Source: Vinca minor (taxonomy: Eukaryota; Streptophyta; Magnoliopsida; Gentianales; Apocynaceae). From it: a stretch of 64,000 bases of DNA. The notes under the pieces were generated by a model, which saw nothing but the letters and a program-made list of their open reading frames with translations, had not been told where the DNA came from and did not search any database. The first letter of the stretch is position 1. Each line of letters starts with the position of its first letter. Positions 34,405 through 44,989 of this stretch are shown piece by piece. Where the stretch lies: NCBI GenBank assembly GCA_026122235.1, contig JAOCZM010000115.1:10638501-10702500 (forward strand), in the 5' to 3' direction. The position numbers were made by a program, and so were the translations under genes.

Positions 34405-37400
34405 CTAATCTAAACTGGATGATGATCTGCTCCGTCTTCTTCTCAGGTATTCTTCAACAGAAAGAATGCTGCTGCTCTGATCAAGACTGCTGAATGATGA
34501 TGTAGAAATATCATATACATCAAGCAATGCAAGACTTAAATGAGACTCAGCACTAGAATCTGGATACACTTCATCATCATCATTATTATCTTCTTGGTTT
34601 TCAGGATTCATAATCATTTCCTTAAATTCTTTTCCCCCATTTAACAGCTCAAGAATCTAGCAGAAAAGAAAAAAAAAACATAGAACAATGGCTTCAAAAA
34701 GAAATTCCCTGATTGGTAAAAGGTTAATCAGGATGATTAGTATGTGAAAATCTTTTACCTGACTCATATTGGGACGAAGCCGGGCTGCTTGTGTAAGACA
34801 TAGCTTTGCAGCTACACTCATTCTCTTCATTTCTTCTTCATTGATGCCGTTTTCCAAATCTTGGTCCAGTATGCTTTTGAAATCCCCGCCTTCTAATTTT
34901 GGTTTTGCCTGCATATTTTGATATATAAGAGGACGGAGATGGAAATTAAATCCAGGATCTATCGCCTGGTGAGGAGCTACCTCCATTACACGAAAAACGT
35001 TCTTACCCACATGACCAAGCTTTCTTGACATTTCGACGTTTCAAAACCAATTGGCTCTCTCCCTGATAGCAATTCTAAAAGAACTACTCCAAAAGAGTAG
35101 ACATCGACTTTATCACTGACTTTGCCATACATAAAATACTCAGGAGCAAGATAACCAAAGGTTCCCACTACATCACTGTTTGTAATGAAAGATGCCCTTG
35201 GAGGTCCCCATATTGCTAGACCAAAATCAGATAACTGCAAAAAAAAAAAAACAATAATAATAATCAAAGACTAACAAAATTAAGTGCCAAAATATGGTCA
35301 TTTTGTTTGCAAGTGTGATGCAAAATCACCTGTGGATTGAACATATTGTCCAATAAAATGTTTGAAGACTTGACGTCTCTGTGAATTATCGGTCTTGGAC
35401 ATTCATTGTGTAGGTAATTCAAAGCTTCTGCAGTCCCAATTGCTATGTTGAATCTTACTTCCCATGGCAACGCCGTTTTTCCCTTATTTCCTGCATCGGG
35501 GGAAGTATGCTCGATATAAGTAATGAATTTACCACAAGAAGTTAAGAACTTGAATTCTTACCATGTAAATTCTGTTCAAGATTTCCCTTAGGCAGTAAAT
35601 CATATACAGAGATTAAGTCCTTATCTGCTACACAAATTCCTAATAGTGGAGAAATGCTTCTGTGCTTCAATGCTGTCATGATATCGACTTCACGGCTAAA
35701 TTGTTTCCATGTTTCTTTTGATGACTTCGAAATCTTTACAGCCACAGCCTTCCCATCTGGAAGGACTCCCTTGTATACGCGATTATACCCTCCTTTTCCA
35801 ATCAGATTTTCTGCCAAACAAAAATTTCCGGCTCATATATTAAATTACGTTCTCTAAAAAAAAAACCGGAAAAATGCAACAATTACCTGAAGAAAATTGA
35901 GAAGTTGCAATTTTCAGAATCTCATGAGTGAACACTTTGCAATGTGCTGCAGGTTTTGTTTTGAGCAGAAGCTCCAAATGTTCCGGTATATCTAGTGGTC
36001 GACTTTCAGCAAAGTAGCTAATTATCCCAGTAGAAGCATTGTCAGTCTCATTGAAAAATAAAGACTTGGATTGAGGAACTTCCAGAAGGGACCTATTTGG
36101 CAAACTCAGTACCCATTGAACTACCGACATCTTCCTCGCCTCCAAAGAAGGCGTAGTTATTCTACTAGCTGTTTGAAGTAGAGGCCATCCAGGCCTCTGC
36201 CCTGTAAAATCTTCCACAGGAAGAGATATTGAACTCAAAGAACTTCTCTTGCCTCTTTCAACAGCACTTAACAAGACTTCATTCATTTCCGAGCTACCAT
36301 AATCATGGCTAAGCCTTCCCATATCCGATATCTCAGAATCTGCAATTTCTGATTGACATTTTCCGAGGATTGGATCTCCAATTGGACATAAACTTGGCCT
36401 TGGATCTCCGTAAGAACCTAAAACAGCAAATCAGATGGTTAAAAACATGAACAAGGTTCCGAAATAAGCAAATTCCAATTGTATGCTAAGATCAAGTACT
36501 AATATCTGTTCTTATCATTTTAATATCTTATGCACTACTGCCTTGGCCTAACGCATCCCAAAAACACGCCCCAAAAAAAAAACACAATCCATTTCAAGAA
36601 CAAAAATTTACCAGATAGATGGTCATGAGAAGACCTCCTATAGACAACTTTTCCACTGTAAATAGCCATGACTTGAGTAGTCGAAGGGAGTCGTTTTGCG
36701 CAATATTTAGCTACTGAAACTTTGGACCTGAATTGAAGGAAGATATAAGAAAGAAAAAAATTCAATAGCAGCCCACAGAATTTAAATTTTTTTACCAGAA
36801 AAAGATGGTCAATTTTGGTTATTCCAAACTCTACCTACCTGAGAGGACTGTGTTTATGTATCCCAAGTAATAAAGCAACTGAAGCATGGGTCTTTGCCTC
36901 CTTCACCAGAAGCTTCCTAATTGAACTTCCTTGAACAACCTCAATAGCAAGTCTCACCTGAAATCCTTAATCCAAAACAAAGAACTTAGAATTAAACTAT
37001 TTATTACCAATCCTTAATCTATTTCCTCTGCAGAAAAAAAAAAATGATGAAGAATAACATATAAAAAACAAACCTGTTTTTGGTTGCATATTTCTTCATA
37101 ACCATCCAGATAACCATCTAATAAAGCTTGAGCCTTTGAAATTGAATCTGAAATTTATTAACCAAGATCATCACTTTATACAAACCCAACTCAAAAAAAA
37201 TGTGTTTTTTCTCAGTGACTCGAACTCCCAACTTATCACTTATAGGGAAAGGTGTTACCGCCTCTTTCTCAAGTCAAGAAACTGTATGCAAATCAAATTA
37301 TCAGACCGAACTGTATAAAAAGTACAACCTCAATTCCATAATATAAGTCGTTTATTAAGGAAAGGAAAAAACAAGATACTTTTTTAGTCAAAATATCAAT

Positions 37401-37579
37401 ATTAGTCTATTAATCTTCATACACGTACCTGAATTTTTACAAATATGAAGAGCAATTATGCAATCTCCAGGATCAGCAACTTTCAGCAGAGCCCAATCAA
37501 GTAATTCTCTAGTATGGCCATCAAATCTGATTCCAACCACCACATTCCTCAAAGACTTAACCTCTTCTTCAACAGTCAT
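34405..37579 (-). CDS. USP-domain receptor-like cytoplasmic kinase
   Basis: Ten exons: 37579-37429, 37147-37074, 36957-36839, 36727-36612, 36417-35887, 35810-35562, 35490-35330, 35234-35007, 34908-34759, 34656-34405. All introns are GT-AG, phases agree, and the product is 676 residues. Residues 1-155 form a universal stress protein (adenine nucleotide alpha hydrolase-like) domain starting VVVGIRFDGHTRELLDWALL. A Ser-rich linker follows. The Ser/Thr kinase spans about 330-600: glycine loop GKGGYNRVYKG, Lys356 (AVAVKIS), HRDVKSSN with Asp452, DFG at 470-472, and APEY. The tail is acidic and Ser-rich. All catalytic residues are present. There is no signal peptide or membrane segment, so it should be cytosolic. 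The family matches Arabidopsis At5g63940/At1g77280-type kinases, related to RLCK class VI; the substrate is unknown. Confidence 0.92.
37190..37280 (-). mobile_element. SINE-like remnant in kinase intron 1
   Basis: On the minus strand a box-A-like stretch (GGCGGTAACACC) is followed by box B (GGGAGTTCGAGTCAC) and an A-rich tail. It lies within intron 1 (37148-37428). No clean target-site duplication was found, so only the internal promoter pattern supports it. Confidence 0.45.
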
Positions 37580-40500
37580 GATTCTTGATATTTTTTTTTT
37601 TCTTCTTGAAATTTGATGGCCAATTATTTCATCCCTTTTTAAACCATCCCCTGAAACTTGAAGAACATCATTCCTATAGGAGTCACTTCTGCTCTATGAA
37701 AAGGACAAATTTCACCTAATTGGAACCCATTACAGGAAAACAATTACTAAAATCCAAATCTTAGAGGTCTAAAGAATCTGAAAAGAAAATTCTATGTACC
37801 ACTAAATAATAATAATAATAATAATAATAAAGAAATCAAAGTAAAACCCATGTAAGACCAGTAATTATACAGAAGAACAGTGACTAACAGATTATGTCGT
37901 ATCTGAAAAATTACGTTGAATTAGCTAAAAAATTAAACAGAACCCGACAAAGAAAACCCACCTAAAATTTTTGAACCCATTTGTTATTATTCAAAGCCCA
38001 TCAATTTTTATTTTTTTAAATACGAAAGTAGCGCCAAATAATCATAACAAAAAACCTGCTTCAACTAACAAATCTTTTTTCTTTTTTTAAAAATAAAATA
38101 AAAATCTTAAGGTGGGTTGCCATTGTCACGCAAAGCTTTATTATAGATGTTTAGTAACTTGCAAATCATACACAAGTAGCTATGTAGTCGATAAGACGAA
38201 GGCAAATAACAGTAAAAATCTCAGATCTTTTAATATTTTGATATTAAATAATAATAAAGATTTTGAATATAAGATTTGAGAAAGCTAATGATGATGTAAG
38301 AGGAGAAATGATTTTTTTTTTTTTTTTTTAAAGGAGAGGTTGAGGAAGATAATGAAACACCGTCGGCAAGAAATTGAATTCCCGCGAAAAATGGGATTTA
38401 TGAGTGAACAATAAAGGAGGAGAGAGCTATGAGCTCTTTTTTTTTTTAAATTAATTTTAAGAATTATTAGGCCGTTATGGTTAAAGTGGCATAGGCAATA
38501 ATTCGCGGGAACCTTGTTATACGGTAACTTGTATCCAACCGACAGCGAGGCCCTAGGGCGAATAACTCTCCCACCGGCTATTGAGGGTTGACGGTTGCTT
38601 AGCCGCTCGATCACGTAATCACATTTTTTAATTTAAAAATAATAAATTAAATTGTGGTTTTTTTTTTGTGTGACCGTCTATGACCAGTCCGGCTCCTATG
38701 AGGAATAGCTGTTTTTCTGCACATACGGAAAAAAATTTCAAGGTAAATACTTGCATTTTTTAAATCAATCTCAGCCGTAAAAAATTTAATCAAACGGCTG
38801 AGAATTCGTCCTGCACATAAGGAACAAATATCCGTTCTGCATATGAGCCGTGGTGGTCTATGAAAAAACTAATTTGGGTGAAATTTAATAGGCACTCCTA
38901 TTTATTTGTGATTGTATATCTAAATTGCTCACAGGATATCTTGAATTCGGGAATTTGACAAGCTAAACTAGAAAATAGTGATCCTTGAGAGTTTGATGCT
39001 ATTGTCAAAATAATTGATCAATATTAAAAAATAACAATCTTATCTTCCTTCTAAATGATAAAGAAAGAAAAATACAATCCTATCTTTTTAGATAAAAGAT
39101 TAGTCAGAGTACATTTTGATTGGCTATTTTTCTCTTTTTTTTTGTTTTACTTTTCATTCTAAAAGTAAGAAGAAAATTGAGTTCTGAAAATAATGAAGGA
39201 TAAAGGAACAAGTATAATAATGTTTTGTGAATGGATTGACATTGGAAAATCATTTGAAATGATAATTTTCTTCTAAAAGGCAAAAGTCCAGTGTGTACTT
39301 GGATTAGTTCTTAATTTTCACAATTTTTTGTTTAAAGAATCGAAAATGTAAAATTTAACATAAAAATTTAGCGTTGAAAAAATGTATTAAAATAGTGCAC
39401 AATATTTTAAACCTTAGAGTCGCAAACAAAGCCCACATTGTTTTACCAGTAGAGAGGACCGGGGGAGAATAGTCTAGTCAACTCAACTTTTGATTTTACT
39501 TCCGGAGGAATAAAACTGTGCCATACCATTGATTAGAGAATTTCTATATTCTGCTTTTGTTTTTTTTTGTAGTAACCAATATTTTTTCACACATGCAAGA
39601 TATCAATTTAGTCGCGGTTTCTATTTAAAAGTCATTATGCGAGGATTGAAATGCGTACATAACACCTATTTCACATTTATCCAAAATCAATATCATGGTA
39701 TATAAAGTTGGAGTATGATTTAACGAAACAAATACAATTCCTTCACAGCTAGAAAATGCATTTAATCTAGAATTGAATGTCCAATTTCAAGAAACATATA
39801 AATTAGTTACCGCACGACAAAAGTCCCCCGCATTGACGAAAACGAAAACATAATTTGATTTGGATCTGAGACTAGTATGAACCTGAGATAAAAAATCTCA
39901 AACTGAAACTCAATCCAATCAGACCCTTAGTATAACTTCAGATAAACTGATTAAAAAATTCAAAATAAAGATCAATCAGAGTAGAGCCTGAACTTCTCCC
40001 CTAAAAGGGAGGAAATAGGGATACCATAACTTGTCTCAAGTTTCATTATCCCTGCTAGAGAAACACCCAAGTGACTTCACTCCATCCATCATTATATCAA
40101 TCATAGAGGTGAGTGATAACTATATAATATAAAAAAAAACTCCCTCACACAGCCTTCTTTTCATGTAGATTCCCATCAACCACTAAACTCATGGCAAAAC
40201 TAACATCAAAGAAAACATATACCATCTAGCAAGCAAAAAAAAAGAAATTACCGTCCAGTCCAATGTACTAGTATCTCAAAATATCAAATGCAAGAATGCT
40301 CAGAAAGGAAAGAAACAAATTTTAGGTAATGGTAACATCTCATCAAGTTTACACAGTCAGGTAAATTATACAAATCTAGGCTTATAATAAAGGAGGAATT
40401 TGCACTTGAATCAACAGACAAGGCTTATAACATATCTGAACTATCAAGTATACTTCCACATTACAACTTTACTACAGTAAACCAACTTCTAGTCAAGTCA

Positions 40501-40623
40501 GTTTCAGTCAATAAACCATAGCTTGCGGTCTCCACAAAGAAAAGCTCAGGAAAGAAATCAGATTAATAGGGTAATCAGCCACATCTCAACTATGTTTCAT
40601 CCATGATTTTTTCCCAGCACAAC
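37580..40623. other. Intergenic between kinase promoter and ROP 3' end
   Basis: No gene is seen. It holds the kinase promoter and leader (next to 37580), an (ATA)n microsatellite (37807-37831), the MITE at 38684-38855, and probable ROP 3' untranslated sequence next to 40623. Open frames at 38285-38614 are repeat-derived. Confidence 0.6.
38684..38855. mobile_element. Short MITE of the 'ggctcctatg' family
   Basis: The imperfect inverted ends are ccagtccggctcctatg and catatgagccgtggtg, with inner inverted pairs (ctcagccg / cggctgag). A perfect 8-bp direct repeat (gtctatga) lies at 38676-38683 and 38856-38863. The terminal wording is shared with the inverted repeat at 30876-31345, so the two belong to one family. 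Confidence 0.65.
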
Positions 40624-42360
40624 TTACAATATACTGCAGGCCATTTGACCCTTTCTCTTCTTTTTCTTCTTTTGCCTTGGAGGCTGCAGAACCACCTTAA
40701 TGGCTGCATCAAATACAGCTTTCACATTCTGCAGGTAATACGTATTTTGGGGTCATTAGTCGTCATGTTTCAAATAAATAAGAAACGGAGTGTGCATGCA
40801 TATACATGCCAGAAATAACAATAACCTGCTGTGTTTTGGCACTGCACTCAGTGTAAGCAGCTGCTCCAATCAACTTTCTCAGCTCTTCACCCTTCAGATA
40901 TAGATCAAAGTCAGATTTTCTACACACACACACAAGGCCCAGCCCCATCCTTACATCAGTGGATATTTCAGCAATTGGGGTAACTTATACACATGATTAC
41001 CCACTCCAATTGCAGAAATAGTGTCACATACCTGAGGTGTAGAGATCGGCACTGCTCCAGGGTGGTCTACGAAAAACTGCTTATCATCTCGGAGATCTAC
41101 CAATAGATAATTAGCAAGTTACTTCCAAGTAGCCCCAAAAAGTCAAGAATCTGATAAATTATTACAATGCATTTAAAAGAAAAAAGAAAGGAAAGAGTTC
41201 ATAGCCAACAGCTAAATGGGCTGTGGCATCCAAACTGAACATAAGGAAAGAGTTCATAGGGAGTTAAGTTTGGTCAAAGATCTAGAAGAACGTATTTTCA
41301 ACAGCAGGGGGGCTGCTCCTATATTTTGGACAATCAGCCTCGTATTAAAGAGAGGATGTCACTAAAGTAAGAATTCATGAAAGAAAAATAATTACCTAGT
41401 TTTGTTCCAACCAGAATTATTGGAACTCCAGGAGCATAATGCCTCAATTCAGGAATCCACTGAAGAGTCAAACCACAATAAGAAAGATAAAAGCAGAAAA
41501 GAATCAATCAGTGCCATTTTAAGAGCAAACATCAGCTTAGTTCGGTTTCACTGCATTTCCATAACATTCATTTGCAAACTAATAGTAGCGAAGAAAATAT
41601 TATTAGCCTGGGACATCTATCCAGTTTCAACCACAAATAAATCAATTATGAGCATGTCTATACTTATGTGTATGTATATAAACATGTAATTATGTTAATT
41701 GTTCTGACAAGTAGAGAAAATATGAAGTTTCTTCCTTTCTGTAATCAAGACAACCTTCATGCTAGTGAGCACATAGAGGAGAAGGTAGCTGAATGCAGGA
41801 AAGCAAGCAAGAAATTAAATCCAGAAAACCTGATAAGGAATTTAAACCTTTTTCGAGATGTTCTCATAACTGGCCTTGCTAACAAGAGAAAATGCAAGAA
41901 TAAACACGTCGGCCCCACGATAGCTTAAGGGTCTTAATCTATTATAGTCCTCCTGACCTGTTCAATCAAAGAGGAGGCAAGTAAATATCTGTAACATGAA
42001 AGGCCTAAAGAAGACTAATATTATGATTCACTGTAAAAATTTAACTTGCCTGCAGTATCCCATAAGCCCAAATTGACAGTGCTTCCATCCACAACCACAT
42101 TTGCACTAAAATTGTCAAAGACAGTGGGTACATAATCCTGGTCACATGGGACGAGCAAAATTCATAAAAAGTTCATTGACCGATTAACATTAAGAAAAAA
42201 ATAAATGAATCATAATATCATATGTTGTCTTATATTATAAACTTTAAGCTAGGCAAATATACCACAAAATGATTGAAAGAGAATGCGTCTACGTTGACGG
42301 ACTATATGAACCAACCAGAGCAGGGGTAGTACACTAAGAAGGCAGAGCCGATTATTATAG

Positions 42361-42409
<49 letters not shown>

Positions 42410-43575
42410 TTGCTTATGAAACTCTTGACCGTTACATTACGCAAACTAATAACAGAGAGAATTAAGAATGGACCAGATAGACACGTGTATGCTTCTCAAC
42501 AACTACGCCAAGATATTATAACCAAAACTAGCTTTGCTTTCATACTCTTTCATTTCTCCGCTCTCCATTATTACCGAACAACACTCCGGAAAAGAATTTA
42601 TATCCCCTTCAAGTTTGGAGGCTTTTAGTTATCAAATACACCACAAATATTTAAAGCACCCCAGTTGCTTATGAAACTCTTGACAATTACATCATGCAAA
42701 CTGATAACAGAGAAAATGAAGAATGGACAGGATAGACGCATCACACGTGTATGTTTTTTCAACAGCTATGGTAAGATATTATAACCGAAACCACCCCATG
42801 AAGCATGGACGGATAGACACATGTACATTTTTCAACAACTAACGGTAATATATTATAACAGAAACCGCGTTGCAGAGAATGCACAGGATAGACACGTGTA
42901 CATTTCTCAACAACTAACAGTAAGATATTATAACCGAAACCACCCACTAAAGCATGGACGGATTGACACGTGTACATTCCTCAACAACTAACGCTAAGAT
43001 ATTATAACCGAAACCACCCTGCAAAGCACAGACTGATTGACACGTGTACATTTTCTCAATAACACCCAGCAAATATTTTCTTTTGTATTCTTTCATTCCT
43101 CTGATCTTCCACTATACAGAACAACAGCCGACAAATAATTTACATCCAAACTCCAACAAAGTGCTGCTCCTCTCGTATATACTCCCTTTTTCTTTTAATT
43201 AAAGGCAGAAACTAATCAATGAAACTATTAAAATCCAATAAAATGGCAACAAAGTTATTCAAGAATACCAAGTAGACATCTCAAAATAGTCGAAAATTGT
43301 AAGACTAATAAGATATTGAATCCCCTAGCCTTTAATCACTAACATTCCCCAGTAATGCACCCCTAAAAAAACCCCTACTTTATCATATAAAGAAATAGAA
43401 ACATAACTCAATTTAAATCCACAAAAAAAAGAAAAAAAAATGTAAAGAAAGGAGAAGAGATAAAAGAGTAACTGACAGTGGGAAATGTGTTACTGGTGTA
43501 GGAGATGAGAAGACAAGTTTTTCCCACAGCTCCGTCACCCACTGTGACGCACTTAATGAACCTTGAGGCGCTCAT
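40624..43575 (-). CDS. Type I ROP/RAC small GTPase
   Basis: Seven exons: 43575-43477, 42137-42050, 41957-41848, 41459-41396, 41096-41032, 40891-40826, 40728-40624; 198 residues, the normal family length. G1 GDGAVGKT (13-20), switch I YVPTVFDN, G3 DTAGQEDYNR, G4 TKLD and G5 SAK are intact, with the plant-specific polybasic tail and a C-terminal CSIL box for geranylgeranylation, which marks type I ROPs. ROPs are plasma-membrane switches for polar growth, actin and exocytosis. Intron 2 has a GC donor (exon end GCAG, intron start GCAAGT); the others are GT-AG. An in-frame ATG ten codons upstream (43605) exists, but MSASRFIKCVTVGDG is the invariant ROP start. Intron 1 holds a minisatellite and an (AT)n run. 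Confidence 0.96.
42410..43060. repeat. ~75-bp minisatellite in ROP intron 1
   Basis: Five units at a ~75-bp period, marked by (a)cacgtgtac or a one-base variant at about 42743, 42818, 42893, 42966 and 43041. Each unit also has ctcaacaact and aagatattataac. Upstream, 42410-42525 is a diverged extra copy of 42660-42780, so the array grew from a larger duplicated unit. Four of five units contain the palindrome CACGTG. Confidence 0.85.
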
Positions 43576-44028
43576 TGTCGCCGGCGGCAAAACAACAAAT
43601 TCCAACTACTGCCGGCGAATTCTTACCGTCTTCTCTCTATAGTATTCACTATTTAACTATCAGAAATTAAGAAAGAAATAGATATTTTTAAATTGCAGAA
43701 TCAAAAACCCTAATTCATGAACCCTAATTTGATAAAATACACAATGCTATACGAAGATTTGAGAATAACAAAAAAAAACCAAATTCAACTGATGAATTTT
43801 AAGAGTTATTAGAATTCCGCATTTTCACCGGTAAATCAATCGCTGAAAGAGATAAACTAACCGCAAGAGTTGGAGGTCTAAGGGAGTCCAAGTCGTTAAT
43901 GAAAGAAAGAAGAGCTGAAGAAAAGCTTCAGACCCGGAGAGGAGAGAGAAACAGGGAACAGCTTCTAGCTACTACTGCTACTATATTTTACTCCACTTGC
44001 AACCACCGGTAATTAATATGCTATAAAT

Positions 44029-44170
44029 TAGGATGTTCACAAAAAAAATTAAAACATACCAATTCAAACCGATTTTTATTTTGAGTGATGCATTTAACTA
44101 GTTTCGGTTTAATTCAAATTAAAATCGTACTTTCAATTTGGTTTAAAAATAATTATAATACAAACCAAAC

Positions 44171-44206
<36 letters not shown>

Positions 44207-44707
44207 TACTCTTTTGCAAAAAAACATATTTAATTTCTTTTTTATAACATGACAAACGAGTTTTTCGAATCCTAAAGTAAGATATTGAAGCTTCTGTTTT
44301 ATTTTGAACTAATAATTGTGTAGTTTTATATTTTTTTTACTTTTTTTTTCTTATTAGATAATTTTGCATCAATTTGTTTGAAGGTTAAGAATCAAGATCA
44401 ATAATTTGTGTTTAATTAATTTGTTTTCTTTATTACGTTTAACATGTGAAAACAATAGACATATTTTTTTACACTTTTAATGGCTAAGTAATTATATAAA
44501 GAAAATTTTTTGTTTTATTTTTACTTTATAATAAATATATTTAGTATCTCACAAAAATCGAACAACCAAACCAAATCGATACAAACCGAATGTGTCGGTT
44601 TGAAATTTTAAATGGGTTGAATTGATTTCAAAATTTTCAAACCGAATATTTTCATTTGGTTTGAAAAATGTGTAAAACCGAACCAAACTGAATCATGAAC
44701 ACCCCTA
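44029..44707. mobile_element. hAT-like MITE upstream of the ROP gene
   Basis: The inverted ends are taggatgttcac and tgaacaccccta with many inner aaaccga / tcggttt words. An 8-bp flanking duplication with one mismatch (ctataaat / ctatcaat) lies at 44021-44028 and 44708-44715. It is 679 bp with no coding and starts about 450 bp upstream of the ROP start codon. Confidence 0.82.
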
Positions 44708-44746
44708 CTATCAATTGCTTATAGACCCATTTTATACTTTAAAATT

Positions 44747-44989
44747 CTCTCTTTATTTTATAATATAAATCGTTTAAGATATGTAGAGAAAATTAAGAAA
44801 GTAAAAAATAATGTACTTTTGTTACTTAAAATATCAATATTACTCTCGTAAATAAAATTAGGGGTATACAAGTCATATCTAATAGAGTAATATTATTATT
44901 TTACTAACAAAACACCTTATTTTTTTTTTTTTTTGCTTACTTATTTCGGTAATGTCCTAAACTACTTATATTATGAAATGGATAGAGTA
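44747..44989. mobile_element. Stowaway-like MITE
   Basis: The inverted ends are ctctctttattttataatat and atattatgaaatggatagag; the borders are T/TA-like but the left one is mutated. About 240 bp, noncoding, immediately beside the hAT-like element. Confidence 0.55.

Noticed and set aside
43576..43605. Upstream in-frame ATG for the ROP gene (ten extra codons)
   Set aside because: All ROPs start at MSASRFIKCV-type sequence; the extra codons are Pro/Val-rich and not conserved in the family.
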